NCBI RefSeq assembly: GCF_000204055.1
Contig: NW_006768801.1
Location: 737,076-801,075 of the forward strand
Length of the DNA: 64,000 nt
Direction: 5' to 3'
DNA from: Melampsora larici-populina 98AG31
Lineage: Eukaryota > Basidiomycota > Pucciniomycetes > Pucciniales > Melampsoraceae
The notes beneath the pieces are model-generated. The model was not told the origin of the DNA, searched no databases, and saw nothing but the letters and a program-made list of their open reading frames with translations. This document shows positions 47,374 through 58,811 of this stretch, piece after piece (within the stretch, counting starts at the first letter, position 1; every line of letters begins with the position of its first letter). Both the position numbers and the translations under genes were made by a program.

Positions 47374-48107
47374 AGGTTTCTTTGGTGTTCTAATCTCTTA
47401 GTTGATCCTTACTTATTCATTACTCATCTTATAAAATGATGCTATCTTGTTAGTAATTAAATCAATGTGGATGCTGTGACCATCTTCTTGTGATGTTGTT
47501 GACATATAAAGAGATTGGCTCTTGTAACTTTTGTCCCCTTTTCTATTTTCCTTACTGATTTCTATTACATCACTTCTGAGAAGGTTTATCTTTCTCTCCA
47601 TCAGTCACTGGGATTGTGATCTCTACCAGTTACTCACCAGTCTTCCCTCAGGTTATTATTGTTCACTTTTATGATTATGCTCTTGTTCTGTTGATATTAT
47701 AATCTTACTGATTGGTATTATACATCCCTTCTGAGCAGGTTTCTCTGGTAGTCTCTGGCCTGCCAGTGACCAGGCCAGTGACCACAGGCCAGTTAACAGT
47801 AGCTGGGGGCTGTGAGTTGTCTGGCGTCTTTGAGTTTGACCACCCACTGCCAGCATTAGATAGGTTGGTGGAAACTAGGCTGGGACCATTATTTAAAGTA
47901 TGTTGGGTCTTCAAATCATCTTGCATTGCACATATGAGTCACAAAGCATATGCTACATGTGTGCAAACATCTGACTAAATACTTAGCTATCAGATACATA
48001 CAGGTCTGCTCAGTTATCTGCTCATATAGATAAGCAAATCACAAGTAATACATTCTGTAACTTTGCACAGATTTAGACACACACATATCAAAAGATTAGC
48101 TGTGTTG
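47374..48107. other. No supported gene
   Basis: A plus-strand 88-codon open stretch at 47712-47978 (GQLTVAGGCELSGVFEFDHP) is coding-like but unrecognised and unsupported. Confidence 0.4.
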
Positions 48108-48250
48108 AAACCTAAACCACTTGGAACAAAAACCTGGTACACCTAGTTGTGTTTTTGGTAGGAACTTTGTGTATCTATTGACAGTTTTGGACAGTTTTCA
48201 GCCAAAAATTGACCAGGTGTACTGGGTTTGTGTGCAACCGGGTTAGGTTT
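48108..48250. mobile_element. Small inverted-repeat element (MITE candidate)
   Basis: The left arm AAACCTAAACCACTTGG...CCTGGTACACCT pairs with the right arm AGGTGTACTGGG...CCGGGTTAGGTTT. The arms are imperfect but collinear, total length is 143 bp, and the target duplication is not resolved. Confidence 0.55.
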
Positions 48251-48354
48251 GAACATGGCTATTGACTACATATATCACATTGGCTACTCTGGAAATATCC
48301 ATGGAGCTGTTTAACAGTAGCAGAATGGGAATATGGTCCCTAGGACCTATATTC

Positions 48355-49206
48355 TCATCTGGTAACTGCTTTAATGCTGGCAGTGACCAAATGCATGCCC
48401 TGCAGATATCTTGGCGTACCCCAGTCAGTTAGGGGCACCATGGTAGCGGAGGTGGCCATCTTGGCTTGCTTTGCAGTGAATAAAGGGGTAGTATGAGTGA
48501 GGCAGTGCTTGATACTTTGCCACTTGAACCCAGGGGTCTTCTTTGGGGGAATTTCCTGAGTGACTCTGGCTGTGCCAATGACCTGGACCAAAGTAAACCA
48601 AATAATTAACATCTTGAAAATGTGTAATTCATAAGAAAGAACAAATGAAACAAAGATAGAAGAAACATACCAATACTTTAGCCCAAAACAATCATATGAT
48701 AAAATGATAAGTTTGTAATCAACAAGTTGTCCTTGCCGTTGACAACACAATAACCTTTGGCAGTGCTGCTGACCTTTATCTTGTGGTGGCAGACAAACTT
48801 GTCCAGGACCATTTTGTGTCTGGGGACAGGATTGGAACATGCATGCTTGTCATGGTCAGCGGGTTGCCCTTCCTTGACTATGTTGATGGCTGTCAAGACC
48901 ACCTGAACTAAAGATCACTCCTAACAGAAAGGAACCAGACAGTTAGCCAAAGGTAAAACAAGAAAAAGTAAGAGAAATATTTACATCAGCCTCCTGTTGG
49001 GCTGCTTTTGCGGGATGTTCCAATGATACATTAAACCCAGCTTCTTGACTGGGGTTATTGCCAACCACTTTGAAGAAAATCTTGAAATGTTCATCAAGGG
49101 TGACCACACAACCTTCAACTTTGCCATATGCACTGTGGGAAAAGACATAGACACTGACAGAAAGTTGTTTGTTGGCATCAGCAGTTCTGAACAAGGCACT
49201 CATACC
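48355..49206 (-). pseudogene. 3' part of an unknown gene split by the hAT insertion
   Basis: Minus-strand exons read from the hAT boundary leftward: MSALFRTADANKQLSVSVYV, FSHSAYGKVEGCVVTLDEHF, KIFFKVVGNNPSQEAGFNVS, then (after an intron with gtaaat) INIVKEGQPADHDKHACSNP, HKMVLDKFVCHHKIKVSSTA, then VIGTARVTQEIPPKKTPGFK, SIKHCLTHTTPLFTAKQAKM and a stop at 48355. At 49199-49206 the frame runs into the target duplication of the hAT and resumes in phase at 61614-61621 with EKIQNNTGGGMS. I do not recognise the family. It could be a host gene or a gene of an older transposon. The coding part is open in each exon, so it was probably intact when the hAT landed. Confidence 0.5.
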
Positions 49207-49736
49207 AACGCGCAAACCCCGCCATTGTAAACTGGGGAAGCGCAGCGATGGCGCGGGGGTCCCGCCGCGCACCCAGTCCCCTGGAGGCGCACTGGGGTGA
49301 AACTGCGCCGAGGCCCAGTTTTTACAGGGGTCCGACCCGCCACTGCCTCATTGACGGGACCCCAGCAGGAACCCTGGGTCCCAGTTGGGGTATGCATATG
49401 TACTGTACACTATACATACTGTATACCCCAACCAGTGTCATCCCTTATCCCTTGTTGGACGATTCATCTCGCACCATTTCAGCCACCACCCAAATCGACC
49501 ATCTTGATTCTCTTTTAGGAAAGATATTCGATTGGCCAATGCAGGATGACGACCGTAAGTGAGATTTAATGAAGTTTTCACAAAAGCGCACTCACGAACC
49601 TTGATCAACTTCTTTCCTTCCATAGTCCGACTCGTTTCCCACCTTTCTGGACTTTTACTACCCCTTTCCTATCATTATCTTTGACCGTTCTATCTCTTTC
49701 TATTTCCTTAAATCATCAAAATCATCGATTATCATC

Positions 49737-52700
49737 ATGACTTCGGGTTCCACTCTTCCAGTTCCATCATCCACCCCTGCTCGCTCACTACAAATACGAT
49801 CTCCGCAACAACAACAAGTTTCTCCTGGTTTTGTCCTGACTGGTCCTGATTCTCGACGTAGGATCACCAGAGATTCTATTACTGGAACCCCTTCACCTCA
49901 GCCAACCCCTACACCTAGCCCTACAAACGACTCGACTGTTTCCAGTAGACCAGTCTCTCAGAAAAGACCTCGTGATCAGATTCCTAGTAGTACTAATCAG
50001 AATGTCAGTAAGAAACACAAGCGTGCTCCTAAGAAAGCAGTAAGTCCTTATTCCCTCTAAGGTCATTCATTACTCAATGAGTTTAATTATCTCCTTGCTG
50101 ACCTACTTCTATTTGACTGGGACTTTTTAGGTGGCTCAAGTACAAGACATCCCTGATGTGATCAATATTGACCAGGACTCTTCTGGAGAAGACAAGAGTG
50201 AGAAACGGCCAGGCAAAAAGGGAGATGTTGTTGAGCTTCTCAAGTATTTCGGTGTCCCAAAACACAAAGGTAACGAGGTAGGTTTTCATTGTAGTGTTTC
50301 TTTCATGAACCTTTTCACTCCACGACTAACATCGAAATGTATACATAGACAGGACCCTTCAAACGCCACTATCCGTGCAACTGGTGTGGCAAATACTACA
50401 CCCGCGGCATCAAATTGAACGACAACCTTTACGCCCATCGAGATGGCGATAAGGCTCGTCAACCATGCTCTGGCCGCCAGAATGCCATCAAATCTGGTAT
50501 GATCCTTCCTCCTACTTATCAACAAATCCAAAAGGCAAACAAGTCAAAGACGTCAAGCGGAAGGGTCATGCAATCTTTCCTCAACCGAACACCTTTCACC
50601 ATTGAGATGCTCAACATAATCCTTGTCATTTGGGTACTACAACATGCTCTTGCATGGCGTAGATTTTCTGACGTCATGCTCCGAAGTGCGTTCAAGCTGG
50701 CTAATCCATCAGCAGACATGAGATCACCCACGTGGGCCGCCCAAACTGCAAAAAAGTTCTATAAGGCTCTTCACTCCAAGTTATTACTGGATTTAAAGGT
50801 CAGCTTCTCGTTTTTTTTTGTATTTTCCATTCAGTCCTCATTGATTTGGCTAACTTTCTCTTCTATAGGCCAACTCCAGTCGCATATGGTTGGTCCATGA
50901 CGTATGGACTATGAGAGGTAACCAATATGCGTTCATCGCATTGATCGCGTGTTACATCAATTCAGATTTTAAGTACTGCAAATCCTTATTGACCCTCAAG
51001 ATGGTATCTTGGAACCACTACGGAATTTTATTGGCGCGTCCTGTCGCACGATATCTCATTTGACACAATCTACACGAAAAGATAAGTCCAGTTCTTATTC
51101 ACCTTTACACTTCTGTTGATGATGTAGCTAATCATAATGCTCATAATTACGTTCTAGGTCAGACGACTGACTCTGGGTCTAATAACTTCACGATGGCTTC
51201 GGAGATGGAGAGTATGTTTTTGGCTGCTGACCGGCCTGTTCATTGGGACAGCGGCCAAATTCACGCTAGGTGCTATTGCCATAAGTTGGCTTTGGTAGTT
51301 AAAGCAGGTTTGAAGGCACTCTCGATTCAATCCGGCCATTCGAAACCAACTACCGATCCGGATGTGGCCATTCCTGTTCCCACTTTCCAGCTTAACGACG
51401 GAGAAGACGAAGTTGACATTGAATCCGATGACAAAGATGAAAATGACATCTCAGATGAAAGTAGTCCAGAACCTAAAGACAATGATGATGATATCTTGTT
51501 GGCTGTTGCAGATGTCACTGCCAAACATGCAGGTAACATCTTCGCTTCAGCAATTCAAAAAGTAAGTCTTGATTCTTTTTTATTCCCTACCGTACTATTT
51601 ACCCTTATTGACTGATTTCATTAGGTTGACATGGTCAGCAAGAAGATAGCGGGTTCTCACTCGCGTCGCCAAGAGTTCAGAGGTCTATGTAAGCAAGCAA
51701 ATTTGGACCACCGAATCCCTATTGCCGGTTATGGAATCCGCTGGAACGTCATTTATGACTCTCGCACACGCATGTGCGCTGCACAAGATGTGAGTGGTAG
51801 TTTCTTATCTACTTACATTATCTACTTACATACATACACAGCTAATATGTTGTTTGATCGTTTGGACAGGTTGTAAACAAGATGCTATCTGCCGATCGAA
51901 AGAAGACCCAGTTTTTCAAGGGGACGCTCATTCATGCTGATGAATGGGAGGCGATTGAGGCCCTCAACAAAATATTAGAGGTTTGTCCTCTCTCTATCCG
52001 AGATTATAACTTACAAGCCCATTGATTTCGCTATTTGTTGTTACCTAAGATATCCTCCATTGGCACCAAACGAATGGAGGGGGACTTCCCCTTGGGTGCG
52101 ATGGTTCTGGTCAAATATAATCAAATTAAGACCGCCCTCACCGAAGCTCGCACAAAAACTACAATGGTACCCCTCAAAGATATGATAGATGTTATTTTAA
52201 ACCAATTACAACTTTACCTAGATGAGGCCCTTGGATGCAAGGCGTTAATCATTGCAACTACCTTGCATCCTCGATATCGGCTCGCTTTTTTCCTTAAGTT
52301 TTATCCGGAGCATAAAGATCTCGCCAAAGGTTATCTTACCGACACATTTGCTTCGGAATTGGAGACTGCCAAATCCCAACTCCAATCATCACAACCTGTT
52401 ACTCCCAAAGTACCAACTGTTGAAGACAACAACGACTTCAACGAATTTATTAATTCAAATCCAGTGCAAACGGTGTAGAACTTATAACCCAACAAGGGTT
52501 ATACAGAGCTGGAAGAGGATAATCTACTAATAAAATGACTAGTAGAAGTTGTCTAAGGACTGCTCTTCTAAAACAACACAATCAGAAAGAGCTCTGTTGT
52601 ATTGAGTACTGATAAGGCACCAGAGAAATATAACTTCACACGTAATTTTAACTTCAAAAGCACACTTTGTATTACTATCAACACTGCTATAGTGTTATTC

Positions 52701-54556
52701 CCAATTGATAACTGAAAAAAAATAAGCAATATCTGATTGATATTATTCCCAATAAGTCTTTATGACTATAAAACTAAAGTAAATTTCTCTTTATAACTGT
52801 AATAAAGGGCGTATTTAAGTGAACAGGTACTATTAAAATAAGTTTATGATGATAAACAAAATAATAATGGCGTAAATGATAAAGAAAAAAAGGGGAACAA
52901 CAGTCCCAAAACCCTCTCAAAGTATATATAACAATGTACTAGAACTTTTACAATGGTCAACAGCCTCAAAACCAATCAAATCCGCCCAAAATTCCCTAAA
53001 AACCCTATGATGACGCAATGTAATGGTTTTGTTACTAATAAATGATGTAATTTTCACAGCTAAAAGTGATCAATGACGCAATAATATGATGTACAGCACT
53101 TCTTATGATGAATACAGGTGATTTTTTCCTTGTAAACTAGCTGAAAACCAATTTTTGAGATTACGAATTTTTTCAGATGTGCTCCAATTTTTGATTACTA
53201 AAGTGCATCTTGTAGCCCACGTGTTACTGATCATTTCTGACACCTACATGACCTACTTCTGATGAGTGATGAGTAAGATATTGAGTTGTGAAGTTAAGGT
53301 TTTTAGTGTTACATATGACTTGTGACTGTAAATTCGAGATTCACACCAATTCTTTCTTTGCCTTATAACTTTTTACACACACCTCCGTTACTAATGATTT
53401 AAAGTTTGTACATTATGTAATACACTCTTCTGCGTTGAATGAGCCATCTACCAACCTATTCTGACGTCATTTGACATATGTAATTAGCTGAAAACCTCCA
53501 TTTTCCACGAATTTCACCCATTTTCTTCACTTTTCACAGCTACTACTATCTTTTTCTTGCTCATGTAATATGACATCATCATCTATAGCCTTAAAAATCC
53601 CGGAAAATCCTCTTGGCAACCTTAAATTCCATCACTACCACTATTACACAACCAAACTACACGTGTACCTCTTGTTTACCAACTTCGAAAAAGTGCTTTT
53701 TTCCTAATAACTTCTGTTTCTACTTATCAACCTTGAAGATTAAAATTGTCATAGTATCATATAATGTTGTTCTTTCATATTCTAACCTCATAATACCCAT
53801 AACTTTATTTTTACTAACCTAAAAACCATTTTCCAACCTTTATACCTATAATTTCGAATTTTTCTTATGTTTTTCTTTCTTTCTTTTTGTAATAAATTTG
53901 TAAGTAAACTATAATGATCTTAATATATAATGTGAAATAAAATGATGTAATGTTGACCTAATGACCAATACATAAGCCTACAAGAGCTTCAATTGATCAA
54001 AAACCTCCATTTCGAATTTTCTTTCCTGCTGAATCCTGCTAATAAACTGGTAAACTGGTAATTGTGAATTTTTTAATTGATCCCATAAATTGATCACCAC
54101 AACGGCCCGAGAAGAAGAACTCGAATCTTACTTAGCAGGTCACCGCGAATTTGACAAGACCAAGACTGCGCTGGATTGGTGGGCTGTAAGTATTTGCCCC
54201 ATTTTCCTATTTTCACTTATTATTATTATTATGTTCTGAATATCTTACTTTAATGTGATTCTTAGGCGAATGAAGCGGTATTCCCAGTACTTGCCAATTT
54301 GGCAAGGGACTACCTTGCTGTTGCAGGTACCACTTGCTCTGCGGAACGTGTATTTTCCGGTGCAGCAGATGTCTGTTCTCAGGATCGCACCGGTCTGATT
54401 CCAAGTACCATCACTAGGTCTGTATGTTCACGCGAGTGGACTAAGGATGGTGTAGACCCTGGTGGTGAGTATGGGGATGCCATCAAATATGTCAATTCTT
54501 ACTCAGATGAACAGGCTAAAAATAAAAACAAAAGGGTAATCGACATGGTTGATTGA
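49737..54556 (+). pseudogene. hAT transposase (BED finger, dimerisation domain), inactivated
   Basis: Exons 49737-50039, 50131-50277, 50349-50798, 50869-51561, 51625-51789, 51870-51980, 52050-52473 (continued after the LTR at 54106-54185) and 54266-54556 are all phase-consistent. In order: a Ser/Pro-rich N-terminus with NLS-like KKHKRAPKKA, a BED-type finger (YPCNWCGKYYTRGIKL...LYAHRDGD), the RNase H-like core starting IWLVHDVWTMRG with Asp, TTDSGSNNFTMA with the second Asp, CYCHKLALVVKAGL, an acidic insert, WNVIYDSRTRM, and the C-terminal dimerisation region TALDWWAANEAVFPVLANLA then CSAERVFSGAADVC. Two lesions exist: a TGA at 51061-51063 after VARYLI, and the LTR inserted at 52474. Everything else is open, so inactivation is recent. 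Confidence 0.92.
52474..54101. mobile_element. Solo LTR-like repeat, copy 2, inside hAT exon (1628 bp)
   Basis: The termini TGTAGAAC...CACCACA match copy 1 at 32329-33945. It is flanked by ACGG at 52470-52473 and 54102-54105 (a 5-bp AACGG reading is also possible if the last A is assigned to the duplication). Joining the flanks with one ACGG restores the transposase frame (NPVQT|ARE). There is no internal gene, so it is either a solo LTR left by recombination or a non-autonomous element. Clear divergence from copy 1 (scattered SNPs and small indels) shows independent insertions from one family. Confidence 0.88.
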
Positions 54557-54628
54557 ATATATTATGCTGTTATACTATTATATAACATTAAATTTTTGAA
54601 TTGTGAAATTTATATCTTTTTTTCTTGA

Positions 54629-54828
54629 CCCATTCCTCAGTTAGCTCGAATCTTAGGTTAAGATTTATGTTGAGAGAGTAATTACTCTCTCAACTTTTTG
54701 TAAGCACATCCCGAGTGCTATCTTACCTCGAGGTCAGATAGTACTCTACGGGGGTAGTGGCGGAGCCACGCCCCACGGCTCCTCTTTGGTTCTCTTGAAC
54801 CAAGAGCTCGTGGAGTGACTTGCACGCC
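54629..54828. repeat. Ngaro split repeat B2
   Basis: A 200-bp segment from CCCATTCCTCAGTTAGCTCG to GACTTGCACGCC, repeated at 55178-55377. It includes the palindromes GTTGAGAGAG/CTCTCTCAAC and TTGGTTC/GAACCAA. Confidence 0.92.
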
Positions 54829-54971
54829 ATTGGGTCGGTGGGAGGGTGCTTACTCTACATATCTAGCTTGCTATCTGCAAGCTTGATATCGTAATCTCAA
54901 TTCACATCTTGCTTAATCTGGTATCTTCTAACTCAAGTTAGATGTTCTCTTGTAGGGAGGGTGGGTCGGTA

Positions 54972-55177
54972 ATAAAAACTTTCTTCAACAAATCTTAACT
55001 CAAGTTTGAGCTAACTGGAAAAGGGGGATAAGGGGATTGAGAAGTCTCGGAAACTATCGTGTGACCTTTCCGAGGGATGATCTTCTTCAACATCCCTTGG
55101 AAAGTCCGATCTTCGGCCGACCCAACAGTCCCGCTAAATCCCCATGGGCTTATGAACCAACGAGTCGGTTCTAGCAA
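54972..55177. repeat. Ngaro split repeat A2
   Basis: A 206-bp segment from AATAAAAACTTTCTTCAAC to GTCGGTTCTAGCAA, repeated at 61220-61425 with two or three base differences. Its minus strand has a short open frame that occurs identically in both copies, a by-product of repetition. Confidence 0.92.
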
Positions 55178-55377
55178 CCCATTCCTCAGTTAGCTCGAAT
55201 CTTAGGTTAAGATTTATGTTGAGAGAGTAATTACTCTCTCAACTTTTTGTAAGCACATCCCGAGTGCTATCTTACCTCGAGGTCAGATAGTACTCTACGG
55301 GGGTAGTGGCGGAGCCACGCCCCACGGCTCCTCTTTGGTTCTCTTGAACCAAGAGCTCGTGGAGTGACTTGCACGCC
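55178..55377. repeat. Ngaro split repeat B1
   Basis: Direct copy of B2 (54629-54828), abutting A2 without a spacer. This B1-A2 junction is the sequence expected in the circular replication intermediate. Confidence 0.92.
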
Positions 55378-55790
55378 CTCGTCCCACCCACCCCCCTAAA
55401 AAGAGTTTCGTGTCTTTTTGTTTGGTGTAGCTCTATGACCCCTTTTCTAGGTGAGGCTCATCGCCTAGCCTCTTAGAGCTACCCCAAACCGAATGAGCCT
55501 TTTCAATGTATTTGTATCTGAGCAATTCTAATCTATTTGTATCATTAAGCTCTCTGAGCTTGTATATTGCTCATTTCTCTAACAATTGATAACTTGTAAA
55601 TCTTATTTTCAAACTTTTTAATTCCCAATCTGATCTAAAGCAATTTGATCTAAATTTACTCGCTTATGCATCCTCGCTTATGCATATTGCATCTGCATGC
55701 TTTAGGGTCTGGATCCTTCTTTCCCCAATACAACTAATAATGGCTTGACTTCCTATAGATATTCAGCCATCGCCGAATTCCCTTAGATGT

Positions 55791-56852
55791 TCAAGAGCGT
55801 TCTTCTATAGCTTCCAAAAATCTTATTGTATCCCTCGTTTCTTCTTCTGTGTACGCTTTGAAATATCTAAGATATGTCATCGACTTCCATCTGCCCTGTC
55901 TTGCAATAGTCTTTACTGGCGTCCCCAGGTTATATCGAATGGACGCCCCACCCACTCTGAAGGAGTGGCCTGACCAGGTTCCGATACTTGATCTTCCCCA
56001 AGAGTCTTCCACTATTCGTATAAATCTCTGTTTTGTTAGTGGTGTCATTCCATTTCTCCCTTTTGTTGCAAACAATATGTCGTCTCTATCCCCTCTGCTA
56101 TTCATTTTTAGTGCTCGTTCAATAGCTTCTACTGGGTCTAGAACGTTTTTCTGTTGCTGCAGGTGTATTACTTGTACCTCGTTTACCTTCGCAGTCTTGG
56201 CTTTCCTCAAGTGTAGTCTTATGAACCTTTCTCCGTCTCTTTCGCCGAATTCAACGTTTCTTTGCAATAACGCTCCTTCTTCTATTGGGTTTCGCAAAAG
56301 TTCGCCCAGTCTCGCCATGCCCCAGAAAGCCACAACTGCCACTATTCCTGCTAATTCTTGTTCCTGTGAACCTTGTAAGGAATCTTTCAAGAGCTTGAAC
56401 AATTCTCTTATCATTACAGGTTTTTTCACCGTTACTAACTCTTTCGCTTCTTCGTTTCTTTTTGTGGCGTTAATCAATAAAGACACCATCTCACGATCCG
56501 CCATCGGTCTCATCTTGTGCTTCACCATATGCCAAGCTCTTATTCCATCTAGGTACTTTTTTATCGTCACCGACGAAATTGTTCTTGTCGGTCCATTCAA
56601 AGGTTTGTCTTTTGACTCTCCCGCCCAAGCGATGAAGTCATATATATCTTCATCTGAAATTATTTCATCTGCGTTGAAACCGCCAGTTGTCTTCTCTTTA
56701 AACTCAATAAATTTTGACATGCCACTAGAGTATCCGCCTAAAGTCGACTCTGCCCAACCACTAGTAGCTGCATGTCTCCCTGCTAGTGACGTGCTCTGTC
56801 TAGCGTTCTCAAAGTGTTGCGGTAACTGCCGTTGGAAACTTCTATTCTGCAT
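55791..56852 (-). CDS. Ngaro tyrosine recombinase
   Basis: An intact 353-aa frame. The N-terminal core-binding region has TLGGYSSGMSKFIEF and YDFIAWAGES. The catalytic domain shows the tyrosine-recombinase set: Arg in MARLGELLR, HxxR in SGHSFRVGGAS, Trp in ARQGRWKS, and the nucleophile Tyr in TYLRYFKAY. It would integrate the double-stranded circular cDNA of the element without target duplication. The stop lies about 410 bp from B1. A 346-codon open frame on the opposite strand is its shadow. Confidence 0.93.
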   Translation of the reverse strand: MQNRSFQRQLPQHFENARQSTSLAGRHAATSGWAESTLGGYSSGMSKFIEFKEKTTGGFNADEIISDEDIYDFIAWAGESKDKPLNGPTRTISSVTIKKYLDGIRAWHMVKHKMRPMADREMVSLLINATKRNEEAKELVTVKKPVMIRELFKLLKDSLQGSQEQELAGIVAVVAFWGMARLGELLRNPIEEGALLQRNVEFGERDGERFIRLHLRKAKTAKVNEVQVIHLQQQKNVLDPVEAIERALKMNSRGDRDDILFATKGRNGMTPLTKQRFIRIVEDSWGRSSIGTWSGHSFRVGGASIRYNLGTPVKTIARQGRWKSMTYLRYFKAYTEEETRDTIRFLEAIEERS

Positions 56853-56962
56853 GGTGCGTATTCAAAGATCCTTTGAAATTTCTTTGTAAGTCTTTTGTCA
56901 AAAACGATGCTCATTTGGTCGATCACTCTATTGGCTTTTTCATTCAAGCTCGACGGTACTTA

Positions 56963-58582
56963 TCACTCCTGTACAACAAATGGTCTCAGATCGAATGGAA
57001 TCTCCACTTTGACCTTGTCTCTTCCATGTTTTGTGGAGTCAAACCCCCTTGATAACCTATCAGCCGCGTTATCTTCCGATTTTACCCGCTTTTGTCTGAT
57101 ACTGCAGTTCTTCTTCATTAAGTCGTTTTGTATCTGTTTCCATTCCTTATTCACCCACCTGTTTCTTGACTTCCCGTTCTTCACCGCACCTTCTGTCACA
57201 GTGTTATCCGTAAGTACTAGTATCTCGTATCCTCTGACATCTATTAATGAATCTACCATTATCAAACCGAGTCGCACCGCAACTGTTTCAGCCCATGCGA
57301 TTTCTCTTCTTGATCCGTCATACTCCAAATCGTTCCATCCCGTTCTCAATCGGAATCTGGCCCATTTCTTCCCCACTATTATACCAATTCCATATGATGA
57401 CGACACATCGCCTACCCATCCTATGTTCCGTACTCCTTTCTTCGGTATCAGGCGTCTAGGATCAGCTGTAAGTAGTGTTGAATGCCATATTTCCAAATCT
57501 TCTCTGACTTCGTCTGGCAAATCTCTATATGCCCACTGATGAACCCACTCCGCCATCCACCTATACATAGCCATTCCATAACAGCGCATTTGTGGGTATA
57601 CCAGTGACACGTGATTTAACCTCCCCGATAGTTTTTCAGCTTCCTTGTAAGTACACTTGTTTGCTTTCAAAACCTTCATTATCTGTTCCAACCTCTTCTC
57701 TAATTTTTCTTTGGGTAATCTGACGGTTTTCTCTTTTCCGTTCCAAATGAACCCTAGGTACTTTTGCTCTTCTCCGAACTCTTTCCACTTTGTAGGGTTG
57801 CTTACTACACCCATCTTCATACTCGCCTCTGCGACTTCCTTCATCGATACTTCATTTCTATCCGATTTCCTTTTTACGAATAGTGTGTCATCCACCCAAC
57901 GAAAAGCCTCTGTAAATTTAAATTTTTCTTTCATGACTGTCTTCCAAACATCTGCCACTTGTCCGAACGATCCGCAACCGGCTACTCCGCCGAACGTGAT
58001 CCTTGTGTCCAGTAAGATCATTCCTTCAAAATTTTGCACCATTAGAAACGGCCACTGACTCATGCACGTTGGTATCTGGCGGTAAGCCTTAGCCCAATCA
58101 AATATTCCTAACACCAGTTCGCCTTCGATTTCCATGAATAACACAGCTACTTTTTCGAAATCATCCCAGGACGTGATAAAGTCATCTTTGTCTACGCATG
58201 CGTTTACTGATTTAATCTTTGAATCATTCCTCGGATACGACAAATCGTTAATTGTCCTCAAAGTTCCATCGCCGTTTATAACCGCTCCTATTGGGTTTGT
58301 TCTAAAAAATCCTAGTTTTTCGTATACTTCCTCTTTTAAAAACGGTCCGTACATCCTTCCCGCCATCAATTCTTTCTTGAAATTGTCTTCTATCTCATCT
58401 CTTGCGGCTTCTGCTGACAAATGATTTGTAGGACAATAGAACCTCATCCCTGGTATGGGCTTCTCTGGTATGCCTTGATGAAAGCCGGTCTCAAAGCCTT
58501 TCAGTATATGGTTGTATCTCTCCAAAATACCTATTGCTCTCAACTCTTCTCTCCAAACTTTTATGTTCATCTCACATCTCAC
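56963..58582 (-). CDS. Ngaro reverse transcriptase and RNase H
   Basis: A 539-aa frame from MRCEMNIKVWREELR; it stays open upstream through RTCWPNEV, so a spliced or longer N-terminus joined to gag is likely (a gtgagt follows the gag end). RT landmarks are NPIGAVINGDGTLRTINDLS, LGIFDWAKAYRQIP with the first catalytic Asp, RITFGGVAGCGSFGQ, and FRWVDDTLFVKR holding the DD pair. The RNase H part follows with GDVSSSYGIGI (Asp), REIAWAETVAVRLGL (Glu), LVLTDNTVTEGA (Asp) and ADRLSRGFD. No frameshift was seen. It ends 110 bp before the recombinase start. Confidence 0.92.
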   Translation of the reverse strand: MRCEMNIKVWREELRAIGILERYNHILKGFETGFHQGIPEKPIPGMRFYCPTNHLSAEAARDEIEDNFKKELMAGRMYGPFLKEEVYEKLGFFRTNPIGAVINGDGTLRTINDLSYPRNDSKIKSVNACVDKDDFITSWDDFEKVAVLFMEIEGELVLGIFDWAKAYRQIPTCMSQWPFLMVQNFEGMILLDTRITFGGVAGCGSFGQVADVWKTVMKEKFKFTEAFRWVDDTLFVKRKSDRNEVSMKEVAEASMKMGVVSNPTKWKEFGEEQKYLGFIWNGKEKTVRLPKEKLEKRLEQIMKVLKANKCTYKEAEKLSGRLNHVSLVYPQMRCYGMAMYRWMAEWVHQWAYRDLPDEVREDLEIWHSTLLTADPRRLIPKKGVRNIGWVGDVSSSYGIGIIVGKKWARFRLRTGWNDLEYDGSRREIAWAETVAVRLGLIMVDSLIDVRGYEILVLTDNTVTEGAVKNGKSRNRWVNKEWKQIQNDLMKKNCSIRQKRVKSEDNAADRLSRGFDSTKHGRDKVKVEIPFDLRPFVVQE

Positions 58583-58811
58583 CTCATTTGGCCAACACGT
58601 TCTGTGCCTTTCTTGGCGCTGCGTATTCGACTCTTCGTTTCCTGCACTTCTCGTGCTCGCTCTTATTGGAAAAACCGAGAAGGAAATACAAGAAAAAAGG
58701 AAACATATGTTATCTTGGGTAGCTCACTTCTCACAATTTGGTATTGTCAACATAACAGCAGAACCAAAGCCTTTTCAGGTATTCATTTCAATTTTATATA
58801 CATTTCTCTAC

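Noticed and set aside
55849..56889. 346-codon plus-strand open frame opposite the tyrosine recombinase
   Set aside because: Low-information antisense shadow. The minus strand has all catalytic recombinase residues and fits the element's gene order.
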